Assembly: GCA_963854835.1 (NCBI GenBank)
Contig: OY978528.1
Span: forward strand, 51,742,508 to 51,806,507
DNA from: Megamerina dolium
Lineage: Eukaryota; Arthropoda; Insecta; Diptera; Megamerinidae
Length of the DNA stretch: 64,000 nucleotides
Direction of reading: 5' to 3'
Part shown: positions 1 to 11,564 of the stretch, in pieces
Layout of the letters: each line of letters starts with the position of its first letter
Position numbering within the stretch: position 1 is the first letter of the stretch
Notes under the pieces: generated by a model
What the model was told of the DNA's origin: nothing
The model's database searches: none
The model's input: the letters and a program-made list of their open reading frames with translations, nothing else
Position numbers and translations under genes: made by a program

Positions 1-115
1 ATTCATGGTTAAATTATAGACCAAACTGAACATATTTGACAATAACATGTTACACGAACACAGCTGAGCTGCCAAACACTGTTGCCAAAAAGAAAGTTGC
101 TAAAAAATCACCCTG
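1..115 (-). mobile_element. Terminal fragment of a Tc1/mariner-type element
   Basis: This stretch nearly matches 30658-30771, the right end of the short element at 30119-30771: shared text runs from the TTCATGGTTAAATTATAGAC block to the terminal CACCCTG. It is followed by TA at 116-117, the usual target of IS630-Tc1-mariner elements. The element runs off the left edge of the window, so only the end lying upstream of the transposase start is visible here. No coding sequence survives. Confidence 0.75.
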
Positions 116-1110
<995 letters not shown>

Positions 1111-1299
1111 AGTCAAGGTATTAATGAGCCTGTGAAGTGAAGTGAAGAGGTGGGCAGGACAAGAACCAGGGCTCTCAGTCAAATAACCATTGTAGCCAAA
1201 CCCAGAATCGGAAAAGAAAATAGAAGGAAAGGAGAGAGAAAAAGAAGAACAGAAAGAAGCGATAGAGTGAGAATATTACTTTACCTCAAACTTCCTAGT

Positions 1300-1800
1300 A
1301 CTCTTAAAGAATCTAAGAAGATCGGATAGAGGGACTGTTGTGTCCATATCCTCTAAACAAGACTGACATGTTGGATCGGTGATCATACCTGTAGTGGCCC
1401 CAATCAGAATCCACGCCAAATATAAGTACAGGGCTCATGGGAGTACCAGCAGAGCCCTTATTGGCTAAACCATCTGCCAATTCAACCAAATAAGACGTAG
1501 CATATTGCGCTTTGCACCACTGTTCAGACTCAACTTCCATTCACTGAACATCTTCGAAGAGATGGCAGGCAACAGCTTTGAGTGCAGCCTGACTGTTACT
1601 GCAAATGCCAATTCGCTTCCCATGCCATCTCCTCTCAATAATCCAGTAGACGACTTCTAGAATGGCATATACTTCTGTTAGAAATACAGTCGCCATACTT
1701 CTGGTGGAGAACGATTACTTGGTATTTTCATCCAAGTACCAACCGGTACCAGTTCCATAGGAGGTTTTAGAATCGTCGGTGTAGAATATGTGAGTCATTC
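1300..1800 (-). pseudogene. LINE RNase H domain, broken
   Basis: Read from about 1800 down to 1300, the minus strand shows RNase H landmarks: TDDSK followed by a GTGTGW segment, then TEVYAILEVVYW, then NSQAALKAV, and finally ELADGLANKGS, which matches the usual H-x-G-x-x-G-N-E-x-A-D block in degraded form. Stops lie between these blocks. The aspartate expected before SQAALKAV is Asn, so a catalytic residue is changed. The domain would have removed RNA from the RNA-DNA hybrid during reverse transcription. It belongs to the LINE at 1110-4570. Confidence 0.7.
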
Positions 1801-1959
1801 CACGTAGTTGAGTTTCTGGACTTAACCATTGATGTCATTCCGGGAAAATAACCTCAGATCTACGTCCGAAGCGTATGTGAGCCACACGATTGTCCACGGG
1901 CATTGCAAACAGTCGGCACTGCTCCAATAGCTGGTAGTATATCTGCCTGCGTCCCGTAT

Positions 1960-2880
1960 AGGTCCCGTCATGCTAGACTCCGTATGTTTTAAATCTGAAC
2001 GCAGCTTTCATCGCTTCGTTCCGGATCTGAAGATCCACTGGAAGCAAACCAAGTAAGGCATTTAGCGCGTCACTAGAGGTGGTGCTCATAGCACCAGTGA
2101 TGTCTAGGCATATATTTCTTTGTAGTCTGTTCGGAGAAGAAGCAGCGGATTTAACCACAGCACCATTACCGGTTTTAAACCTCAAGTTTTGCCAAAAGCT
2201 TTCTTGCACTGTCATAAATCTTTTAGTGCTCTAGAGGTCAACATGAATCTTCCAAGAAAGCTTATTATCTAGGATGACTCTAAAATATTTAACTTCAATA
2301 GACAGCTGTAAGGCCACCCCTTTTAAGGTTGGTAGAAGTAAGCCATCCAATTTGCGTGTGCTTTTACCAGGATTCACGGAGAGACCTTGGAGATCGCATC
2401 AATGCTCAATCTTGTCCAGAACTCTGCATTTGATGCAGATCATTCTTAGTGACCTTCCTGATATTACAACACACACGTCATTAGCATCCGCTTGAATGTG
2501 TACGCCAAAATTATGCAACTCAATTAAAAGAGAGTTCACAACGAATCACCAGAGAAGAGGAGAAAGTACACCTCCTTGGGGGTGTTGTGTTGTGTTCTCC
2601 CCCTGCCATGACCAACACATAGAGTTGAAGGTAGCATTGTCGAAAGCTCCCTCAATGTCAACAAATAACCCCAGAGTGCAAATACCTGATTCCAATCCCT
2701 CCTCCACCATGGCAACACAGTCGTGAAAAGCTGATTCACAGGACCTCCCACTCTGATAGGCCAAACACTTAAGGGATTTCGGCTAAGTACCTCCGCTCTA
2801 ATGTACTTTTCAACCATTCGCTCAAGACTTAAGTAGGAACGAAGAATAGCCTCGCCTTTCTTTAGCATGAGGACTTTAAG
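1960..2880 (-). pseudogene. LINE reverse transcriptase, broken
   Basis: Minus-strand frames carry RT fragments: AYQSGRSCESAFHDCVAMVEE (fingers), LFVDIEGAFDNA with motif A aspartate, and GGVLSPLLW, which is motif B. The expected Y/FADD box survives only as the unrecognisable QADANDV. Further down come pieces such as SSDALNALLGLLPVDLQI, which fit the thumb or connection of R1/LOA-type RTs. Multiple frameshifts and stops make this a clear pseudogene. It sits between the endonuclease (3400-3840) and RNase H (1300-1800) of the same element. Confidence 0.72.
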
Positions 2881-3399
2881 TCACTGAATGATGAGAAGGC
2901 AAACCTTATCGTTTCATCAGTAATTGAGCTATAAACCAATCAAGCTTGGTGGTTGCCGAACGTAGCATGTCATTGGCCAGGGTGACAGCCTGTGGTGAGG
3001 CAATTGTACAACCCGGGAAATGTGTTGATCAGGTTTAGAAGAGAGTCCAGTCTGGCAGTTCGGTCCTTTTGAAAAACTCTCCACAACCTAGACGTTCTTT
3101 TCTGATCAGCGATCTCATAACATAAATCTCCATAAGATTCCAGTTTAGGGTCTTCATTGTCTACTTATATTCTTTCTGCAACTGACGGTAGTTGTGCCAG
3201 CCAGCTTCCAACCGAGTTGTAAGTACCCGATTTAGAAGTTTTCTGGACTTCTTACGAAATTTCGAAAGCTCGGCTCTCCACCAAGGTACCGCGTTGCCTT
3301 GTCTGCTTCTACGTTCCAGACTCGCCATCTCTTAACAATTGATTAAGACTCGCCCTAAAGATCTAGAGGCTTCCTTGCTTAATTGTATGGCCCGGAGCT

Positions 3400-3840
3400 T
3401 AGTAACGACGCTAATGCTTTCTTCGAGAAGACTGCAACTGCAACTGCAACTCTACATAGCGATGGTCCGACAAGGAGTCATCTTATAGCACTCCCCAACC
3501 ACTGATCTTGTCTGCTATCAAGCTATTTGAAAGAGTCAGATCAATGACTTCTTGCCTCCTGCCAGTCACAAATGTTGCCAACATTATGTATGACTAGTTC
3601 TTGAGACAGTAAGTAGTCCAGCAATTTGTTTCCCCTGTAGTTGCATTTACTGCTACCCCAAATAGTGTTCTGGGAATTGGCATCACATCCCACTATTAGT
3701 CCCAAATTGTTGGATTCCGCAAATAGCACCACGTCCACCAATTCTTTGTGTGGAGGTGGCGTTAAGCCATCATATGGTAAGTAAGCCGAAACCACTAGAG
3801 TTTCAAGTACACTTCCCATATTACGCTATTTGATTTTGTC
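3400..3840 (-). pseudogene. LINE apurinic-type endonuclease, broken
   Basis: The minus-strand reading MGSVLETLVVSAYLPYDG... includes GLIVGCDANSQNTIWGSS, the D-x-N box of LINE endonucleases in which the Asp and Asn coordinate catalysis. The frame then shifts. Another frame continues with FVTGRRQEVIDLTLSN and DDSLSDHRYVEL, the C-terminal Ser-Asp-His block. Such domains nick the genomic target for target-primed reverse transcription. This is the best-preserved part of the element, but it is not translatable as one frame. Confidence 0.75.
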
Positions 3841-4119
3841 TGCGACTACGTTTTGACAACAAAACTGCCTCAAGACCGTACAGTCAACCACATGCGGCAG
3901 TATGATGCACAAACGTGGACGTCCCTCCCCTTCTGCATGAAGTCCCATTTAATGCCTCCTAAGCCACATAAGCTCTTTGCATACATCCATGGTTCTTGTA
4001 TTAGAATTATTTGGGGATTTGTCTGCAGTTTAGCATGCCTACTGCATAATAGGGCAGCAGCCGATTTGCTGTGGTGAAAGTTAATTTGCGAGAAAGTAAT
4101 GCTAAATAATTAATTGATA

Positions 4120-4560
4120 TAGACAACAATTTTTCGCCTTGTCTTCATCCGATTATTGCATGCAGCTCCCTGGGTTGCCCCAGAAACCGCATACTCACCC
4201 ACACCAGCCTTTGAAAGCCGCTAGCCTGCTTTACGACAAACCAACGACCCTCAAAGGCTGTCATGCCAGCCACTCGAGTGAACGACTATTGGAGCATTAC
4301 ACCAGAATGATACCGTGCTCCACCCTCATCCTCTCAAAAGTAGGGGCCTCCGAGGAGTTCCATATAGCTGTCAATAAAGTAATCTGCGCTTGAGACAGAA
4401 GACTCTGCTCACCGTCTCCACGGATCTCAACCGTCAATGCACTCGCAGTGGCTTGTGCGTAGCCATCGCTCGACGGAACTGGTCTACCGCTGTTGACGTT
4501 CAAAGCTTTATCACCAACCGCACGAGCCTACCCGAAGCAGGAGAGGTATGAGTTACCCCA
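4120..4560 (-). pseudogene. LINE ORF1 (gag-like) fragment
   Basis: The minus-strand frame at 4503-4297 reads SALTVEIRGDGEQSLLSQAQ... then TAIWNSSEAPTFERMRVEHG, which resembles ORF1 proteins of I/LOA-type LINEs just before the nucleic-acid-binding part. It lies on the correct (5') side of the endonuclease fragment, supporting one continuous antisense element. No CCHC knuckles are visible. The assignment rests on weak similarity and position. Confidence 0.45.
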
Positions 4561-4689
4561 CCGGATCGAGCTTTGCCCATACAAGTGGATGCTATCCTTG
4601 ATGCCGTAGCACCCATAATCCTAACAGTCGTGGTGACCACTCTTTCGAGACTGCCCGCGGGAGACACCCAGGTTCTTCACCTTTTGGAG

Positions 4690-4945
4690 TGTTCCTGAAG
4701 TGAAATTGATCGAAATAGCTAAGACTCTAAAGATATCAACGGAACGTGTTGAACATATCGTGCATGAATATTTGGACATGCGAAAGCTGTGTGAAAAGTG
4801 GGTGCCGAGCGTGATAATAACAATAACGGCTTCGAATTGCTTTCTCATGCACCACATTTGCCTAATTTGGCTTTCACCTGTCCCCAAACCTAAAAAAATA
4901 CTTGCTGGAAAGAGATTTGGCTCGAATGAAGAATACACATAAATA
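4690..4945 (+). mobile_element. Internally deleted mariner remnant
   Basis: The plus strand encodes a mariner transposase N-terminal helix-turn-helix piece (VKLIEIAKTLKISTERVEHI then LDMRKLCEKWVP). It is joined directly to a C-terminal piece (PKPKKILAGKRFGSNEE) that normally follows the last catalytic Asp. The first two catalytic Asp blocks are gone, so this is an internal-deletion derivative. Terminal repeats were not identified. Confidence 0.7.
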
Positions 4946-6500
4946 TAGTATATATAGTATAACCTTTGACGTATTAATTAATTAGGTGGGGTCAGTGTGT
5001 GGTAACAAAGATTGTCGACTTATGAAATTTGTATATTCCCCTAAATGTAACGGCAATTTATCATTTGTTAGCACTAATCGTGCTGCATTCCATCTACAAT
5101 CATACATAATGTATTAGACATTGCTTATATTTACATATATAATTGTATGTACCCGTATTTATACTATATATTTTATTTTATAATGTGTGAAGTATGTATA
5201 AATACTCGTGTTTGTGTGAATGTATTTTTTCCATGATGTGTGCCAAATATGACGTAATAATTTTCATGTAGTCAACGCGTAAAACTTAAATTATGTCATC
5301 AATAAACATTGCTGCATATATTTTCGTTATCGTTTATATGCTTTGGTACGAGGTTAAATTTTGAAGTTCTTGTTAAAGTGCAATATTAAATTATTATTTA
5401 ATTTTGACTTCGATCCGTTTTCTTACTGGATTCTAGGTCGAGAAGAAAATTAAAAATTTTCCATAAATTCATACCCTTATGTAGACGAATGAAAGAAGCG
5501 TCTTGGCGACATTAGCAATAACTAGGACGACATGAAATAAGAATTGTTCTTATCAATCGGCATTTAATTTTGTTTTTTCGTTGTCTGACTAATGATACCC
5601 ACAATCAAAACCACAACAACTAAAAAAATTCTTATCGTGAGAGCTAAAATGTATGCGCCTTTCTGATATTAATCATATATGTTTCGCATACTTGAATTAA
5701 ATCAATAGTGTACTAATATATACTTAGAAATAATGATGTATGATATATATTCGGTAATCGATATGCATTTGAGTTGTACAATCAAAATTAGGCCAATATG
5801 AAAATCATTTGATTTATGATTATTGAAAAGTCCTCTAAGCGAGACGTAAGTCCAATTACAACCCAGTTGTGATGTTATTTTAGGTATTTAATATTGATTG
5901 TAAAATCATATTTTTTGTATTTATGTAATGTACAATTGAAGAACGCAGTCGCAGCAAATTTTATTGTAGTGTAGAAGAAATAAATATTTGAGAAGTATTA
6001 GCTGTTGTTTAACTAATGGTTAACTAAACCAATTACTGTACATGATTATTTTTGATTACATAAATAAATTTCCTTTTTAATTATTCATATTTTATACATC
6101 ACTATTCTCTTTATTCCCATATATATACAAAAAATTTCAATTAATTTTGTTAATTAATTCCCTTGCTTCCTATAATTAGATATTGTAATTAATTGGACTT
6201 GGGTACATGTGTTATACATACGTTTTCAATTCATATTCATATTTGGTTTCCAGTTTTTGTTTGTTTGTTTTGTTTTCTTTTTCATTGCGTTTTTTTTTTG
6301 TATTTGTAAACAAGACACTTACCACTTTTGAATTTATTTTAGCTATTTGCTGCTATATGTTGCTATTATTTTTGTTAAAAATTTGCTAAAATTACGTTTC
6401 TTACTGGGTGTGGTTCATATACACATGATATTATATGTTTATTGTTTATTATTGTTTATTTTATCACATTACATTGCAAATGTTTATTAAAATAAGTGCA
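4946..6500. other. AT-rich intergenic DNA, nothing recognised
   Basis: I see no coding sequence, transposase, RT or structured RNA here. The two open frames near 6207-6389 and 6435-6665 are low-complexity Phe/Leu/Tyr-rich readings of AT-rich DNA without recognisable domains. Confidence 0.55.
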
Positions 6501-6869
6501 ATTTACACTACTCTGCAAAAGTTTTGGGTAAATTTCAAAAATGACACATTTTTTATTTTTCGCTATATTTTTTCGTCGAGGAGCGTTTTATTGAACATGT
6601 TTTTATTCAATAACATTATACTTATGTTTGACTTGTTGTTGTTGTTTTATTTGATCAAAATATGAGCTAGTTGCAAATGGCTTAATTTGTATTATCCCTT
6701 TGTAGTATCGATTTATAATCAATTTTAAAATACTTCAAAATGTTTGCCACCACAAGTGAGATTCATAACAGTATTATTTGACAATTTATCACTTGTGTGC
6801 ATAATGTGCAGTTCAACACTTTTTTATCATAATTACTGACCTCAAAACTTGATCTAATCGATCAAAATG

Positions 6870-7925
6870 GCAAAATCCAAGCAGATATCAAAATAAAAAT
6901 CAGCTCAAATTTGCTGAATTTGTAAAAATTCGGTCATACAATGAGAAAAATTGCACAAACTGTGGGCGTTTCATTGAAAGCAGTTCGCACAACCTTAACA
7001 AGACACACTGAAACGGACGCGTTTGATGACAGAACATGGTCTGGTAGACCTAGAAAAACAACCACACATGATGATTCTCTGTTACAAATGACCAGCAAAC
7101 GTTCCCAAATCTAACCGTTGCCAGATTTAAGAGCTGAGATCAATAGCCTAGACAGACGGCAGCCTAATTCCGGATTACCGAGTTAATTCGAAATAACTCG
7201 GGCATTAACTGCAGCTAATCCGCATAAACTCTTATGAGTTAATTCTCAAAATAAAAGAGGATTAGGGCAATTTGCGATGGCAACACTGCTGAAAATTGTC
7301 TATTGTGAATTTTTCTCCATCCATTTTACAAAATATTAGGTGTGTTCGCTAACGAAAAACTTTCAACAATTGTTTACAGTTTTCAACATGAAAAGTGTTG
7401 GCAAACAAATAAATCCAGCTGTCAATTACGAACGGTGAATGTCAATTTACAAGTTTCTGATAGTTTTCAGTTCACGTTGCCAAAAAATTATAGCGTCCTA
7501 TAGAAGGTCGAAAACGACTCAAATGGACAAAAGAAGGTGTCAATTGGTCGATGGATCAATGGAAATAGATGTTATGGACTGATGAATCCAAATTCAAAGG
7601 TTTCGGGAACAAACGGCGTCGGTTTGACAGCTGAGGGGTTCGTGTTTCAGCAAGAGAATGGCCCGGAAAACTTATCGACAGAAGAAGAATCCATGGAATG
7701 GCCACTCCAATCGCCCGATGCAAATCCTATTGAATTAATGTGGGATGAGCTCGAAAAAAACTGTGTCCAATAGGCGAATCTCATTTGTGGAAATGTCTTT
7801 AGCAGGCTTGGCAACCACTACAACCAGAAAAACTCCTAAAATTTGCGGAAAGATACCCACAGTTTGCTCGGTCATCCTCAAAGCGATCGAGATTTTGATA
7901 AAAAATAATCAGATATCATTTATAA
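6870..7925 (+). pseudogene. Decayed Tc1-like transposase, interrupted
   Basis: Two plus-strand blocks flank foreign sequence. The first (about 6930-7110) reads IRKIAQTVGVSLKAVRTTL and then WSGRPRKTT, the paired-like DNA-binding part and GRPR hook of a Tc1 transposase. The second (about 7500-7910) reads WSMDQWK, LWTDESKF (first catalytic Asp), SPDANPIELMWDELE (third catalytic Glu region) and then the C-terminal helices, spread over at least three frames. Between them, about 7135-7400 carries an unrelated GTTAATT-rich segment. The pseudogene cannot be expressed as one protein. Terminal repeats were not found. Confidence 0.65.
7140..7270. repeat. GAGTTAAT-rich palindromic segment
   Basis: This segment contains repeated GAGTTAAT/ATTAACTC-type words (ACCGAGTTAATTCG, AACTCGGGCATTAAC, TATGAGTTAATTCTC). 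It splits the Tc1-like pseudogene. It resembles, loosely, the GAGTTAAC repeats near 8670, 10250 and 24740. It may be a MITE insertion; its ends are not certain. Confidence 0.4.
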
Positions 7926-8400
7926 AAGGTTATTTTATAGAGGCATGTTTAATAAGGCGACATGTATATTGTTTTTTGTCATCTTCTATTTTGTTAGAGA
8001 CACATATACATCTGCATTTTTCATTACATTTGTTAATATGCCATTAGCAAAGTACGAATTTGACATAAGTACCTACGTAATGTGAAAATATTTTGGTTTC
8101 AAACAAGTCATGCATATGAATAGAAATAGAAAGAAATACGCGAATACGTACAAGCTAATCTTAATCGTGTCTCGTTAAATTGACATCAGCTATGGCTCTA
8201 TAAATTAAGCTTAATTATGATTATCTATGGAAATTTATTTTAATCTTTTGGACAAATTCTCCGTCATATTTTCGTTTTTTTTAGTTTGTATTGAAATCGG
8301 ATGAACTGTGAATTGTATCATCCAGTAAGCTTTATCAAACATTGTATATGTGTGTGCATATAAATAAGCATAATGCGTCTAAGTTCGGGCATCAGTGTAA
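7926..8400. other. Intergenic DNA, nothing recognised
   Basis: No coding, repeat or RNA signal was found in this AT-rich stretch. Confidence 0.5.
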
Positions 8401-8403
8401 CCT

Positions 8404-8455
8404 CGAGTAAGTATCGATGTTTCCCATCCGATACTTTCGGATGGGAAACTACTCG
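8404..8455. other. Perfect hairpin with outer stem
   Basis: An inner stem of 13 perfect base pairs joins GTTTCCCATCCGA (8419-8431) to its reverse complement (8437-8449) across a 5-nt loop. An outer 6-bp stem pairs CGAGTA (8404-8409) with TACTCG (8450-8455), leaving a 9-nt one-sided bulge. It is too short for a typical microRNA precursor. No neighbouring gene explains it. Confidence 0.85.
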
Positions 8456-8654
8456 TTGGAACCCTAACTATATTCAGTGAACACACCTTAAAACGTGATC
8501 AAGATTTCTCAAATAGATAACCAAATGAGAAAATTGTGCGGTCAATATTTATTTCTATTTATATTCTGTCGATGATTTAATTTTATATGTATGTATGTTC
8601 GATGCTAATTTTACAAGTTAATTTCATTTAATATAATTAGCACCTATAATATTA

Positions 8655-8800
8655 GAAATTTTAAGGTCCGCAGTGGCGAGTTCACCTTAAGTTAACTTAA
8701 ACTCAGATGTAACACTTAAACCTATGGGTAAATAAATTTCAATTTCACGGTGTTGAGTTAACCTTAAAAAGTAAACAAAATAACTCAGCTGATTCTTCTA
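8655..8800. repeat. GTTAAC-type repeat, left block
   Basis: The block contains AGTGGCGAGTTCACC, AAGTTAACTT and GAGTTAACCTT words. The same words, in inverted arrangement, recur at 10200-10356. Together they bracket the Jockey RT fragment, as if a LINE had landed inside an older repeat element. Confidence 0.45.
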
Positions 8801-9620
8801 ATAAAGAGTGACAACTTTGCGGATGACTGTGTAATTTTTGAATGTAGCTTCTGCAGGACATTGCAACTTCCTCAGAAATTGTGGGTACATTTAAATCTCG
8901 ATGGATGTTAACGTTCCTCATATACCAAGGCGCGTTTACAATAATTCGCAGACACTTGGATTGTATTCGCTGCAATTTTTCGATATTTGAGGGAGATGCG
9001 GTGCCCCAAAACTGAATACCATAAGTCCAGATTGGCTTCAGGATTGCTTTATATAATAGCACTTTGTATTCGAGATTCAACTTTGATCTTTTGTGTATCA
9101 GCCACCATAACTGATTAATTTTAAGCTTGATCTGAATTTTCTTTGCCTCTATGTGATTTTTCCAGGTCAGCCTTCTGTCGAGGTGAATACCCAAGTACTT
9201 TGTTGAGGAACATTGTGGAACTGATTGGCCATTAATTTTAAGTGGGGGACATGTATCTGGCCTTAGCGTGAAGGTTACATGTACGCTCTTTGATTCATTG
9301 ACTTTTATACGCCATTTTGCTAGCCAGGTTTCGAGAGAATCGATATGAGTCTGCAGGAGTTTAGTAGCTTCTATGGGGTTAGAGCGAGAGCACAATATTG
9401 CCGTATCATCTGCAAAGGTCGATATAAATGTGTGGTTATTGCTGGGCATATCTGTAGTGTATAAGAGATACAGTAAGGGGCCCAAAACGCTTCCTTGATG
9501 AACGCCAGCGTGAATATCCAATGGATTTGTTGTGTAATCCTTGTGATGTACGAGAAAGCCATCGCAAAGTGTTTGGGTATTAATGGAAAACCACCCTTTA
9601 CGGTTCTGCTTTATCTCCTC
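8745..9620 (-). pseudogene. Jockey-clade LINE RT, 5'-truncated
   Basis: The minus strand carries an uninterrupted RT stretch of about 250 codons: GVHQGSVLGPLLYLLYTTDM (motif B), STFADDTAIL (motif C, the catalytic Asp pair), then NESKSVHVTF, STKYLGIHLDRRLTWKNHI, and the thumb with TYGIQFWGTAS and NIEKLQRIQSK. This order and wording fit the Jockey clade. Motif A and the endonuclease are missing. Upstream, about 9520-9620, the reading shifts frame (SYITRITQQIHW...), so the copy is truncated and broken. The initiating codon of the open frame is TTG, not ATG, so it is not a natural start. The C-terminus also departs from the usual ending. Confidence 0.85.
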
Positions 9621-10200
9621 GTGGTATGTGAATTTTATGATGAGTATTGTGTTGTATTTTTTTACCAGGTGAACTTATATTTATATGAGTGTAATTTTGC
9701 TAATATGTTAGCTCTTCCTCAGTAGGAAAAAAACAAATGAATGCTAAGTGTCAAATTATGCAAAACAAGTTTAATACCACGGGAAGTTGTTGCTATCGAT
9801 GTTCCACAAAGATATCCCACTGTTTGCAGAAAGCTTCCATTTGTTCAAATTGAAGAGTAAGCAGCAGCATAGTTTCAGCAGTTAAGGTATTATTCCTTTC
9901 AGATATCGAAATCTTTGTTGATATATTCAAAGCAAGTGCTTACCATTTTGTTTCGCCAATATCCGTAATTTTAGCTAATATAGACCTAGATACTCATATG
10001 CCTATTCTAAATCGGTCACTATACTCGTTTTCGTCATACTTGAAAACATAGTCCTTTCCTGAATTGTTTTGCTTCTCCGAACAATTAATCCATTAGCTAC
10101 GCTAGGATTCTCTGCATCATTCTCATCTTGTATATCTTGGAAATGATTCATTTTATTTAAAACAAAACGAACAACTAGATACTTCAATAATTTGAACGAG
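9620..10200. other. Unassigned segment with a short antisense ORF
   Basis: A minus-strand frame starts at ATG 10151 (MNHFQDIQDENDAENPSVAN...) and stops at 10002. A possible minus-strand splice donor (GGTAAGC) lies near 9945. The peptide is hydrophilic and has no domain I recognise. Because the block lies between GTTAAC-type repeats it could be part of a DNA transposon, but that is inference. Confidence 0.3.
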
Positions 10201-10356
10201 TTTTAACAATCAGTTGATTTTTACATTCAGTTAACTCGAGGATAATTCTTGGATATTTCGCGGTTACCTTGAAGTTAACTCGCTACTGTGAAATTAAAAA
10301 TTGATAGTTAACTGTCGAATGTAGGTTAACTAGTCACTGTGAAAATGGCCCCATGT
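10200..10356. repeat. GTTAAC-type repeat, right block
   Basis: The block contains CAGTTAACTCGAGG, GAAGTTAACTCGCTACTGTG, ATAGTTAACTG and GGTTAACTAGTCACTGTG. It ends in GAAAATGGCCCC, a terminus also seen at the end of the repeat near 24826 (GAAAATGCCCC). It looks like one end of a dispersed repeat family. Confidence 0.5.
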
Positions 10357-11128
10357 CAGTTATTAGAAGTGTTTCGAAAATTAAAATAAAGGTGATTGGT
10401 AAACACCTTCTTTTCACACATTGACACTTCAAAACATAATTTAGTTAATATGTGCGAATAAAGCAATTAATTCAGTAACAAAATATAAAATGAAATTAAC
10501 AAAACGGATCTAAAAACATATGCTTACCCGTAATATATGTATTTCTTTAACATTTCAAATGAATACTGCTATCAAAGCCAGAGGCCAATGCATACATGTG
10601 TGTATCTATAGTAACAAATTCATAATGATGGCACTAACAATCAGTTATCGAATCAATTTATTAATAATACATACTGTATATACTTCTCTCATTTGTATGC
10701 AATTTATTCAAATGTGGTAAGCAAACGCCGCTATTCATAAATATTGGTGACGGCAACATATTGGAACGTGGAGTAAAACGTGATCTAGTATTAAAATAAA
10801 TATACTTGAATGTAAATTGTAATAAAACAATAATAAAAAAAAAAAAATTATATAAATTGATCTTATATTAATACAATATTATATAATAAAATCATATTAT
10901 AAAATTGAGTTATTTAAAAATAATGAAACCGATGTTTTATTATTTCTCTATGATCTTTCTCAAATTATAAATTTACATACATACATTTCAATACTCGCAT
11001 CGATTTCTCTTTGTCTGCTTGTTTGTTTGTTTGCATTTAAAGCATAATTCAAATGTTCAAAATTTACGTGTGAACTGTATTGTAAGTTGTGATGATTATT
11101 AGATCATATTTCACACTTCAAAGTTATA
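10357..11128. other. AT-rich intergenic DNA
   Basis: No coding or repeat signal was recognised. The short open frame at 10520-10720 has no domain. Confidence 0.5.
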
Positions 11129-11130
11129 TA

Positions 11131-11562
11131 CATTCTGTCAAATAAGTACCCGGAAATCGGAAATTCTCATTTTTAATTTTCCCTCTGAGAATATTTAAAA
11201 AATTTTTTTTACCAGGTTGGCACAACTGTCAGCCACTATTCTGTGAATTTTTATTGCTATGTGTCATTTAGTTTGGTTACGGCGTCATTAGGAACAAGTC
11301 AACCTTTTGTGTGCGTTGCGATTTTTACTATGGATAAAAATATCGAACAAAGAGTTTGTGTGAAATTTTGTGTTTCAGACGAAATTTTTTGTGCCAAAAC
11401 GTTGGAAATGTTGAAAAAAAAAAAACATTTGGTGATTCAACCATGTCGAAAACTCAAGTTTACGATTGGTATAAATCGTTCAAAGAGGGGCGAGAAGAAA
11501 TCGCAATATTCTCAGAGGGAAAATTAAAAATGAGAATTTCCGGGTACTTATTTGACAGAATG
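11131..11562 (+). mobile_element. Mariner-derived MITE with transposase N-terminus
   Basis: The element is 432 bp and is flanked by TA at 11129-11130 and 11563-11564. It has inverted terminal repeats of roughly 60 bp beginning CATTCTGTCAAATAAGTACC. The left arm carries an extra short duplication (CGGAAAT twice) relative to the right. Between the arms, from ATG 11331, two frames encode the N-terminus of a mariner-type transposase (RVCVKFCVSDEIFCAKTLEM, then after a frameshift in an A-run, MSKTQVYDWYKSFKEGREE). The catalytic region is absent. This is a deletion derivative that joins the right terminal repeat straight after the DNA-binding region. Confidence 0.9.
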
Positions 11563-11564
11563 TA

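Noticed and set aside
8404..8455. microRNA precursor.
   Set aside because: The paired region is only 13 + 6 bp with a 9-nt bulge, too short for a usual precursor of about 22 bp duplex.
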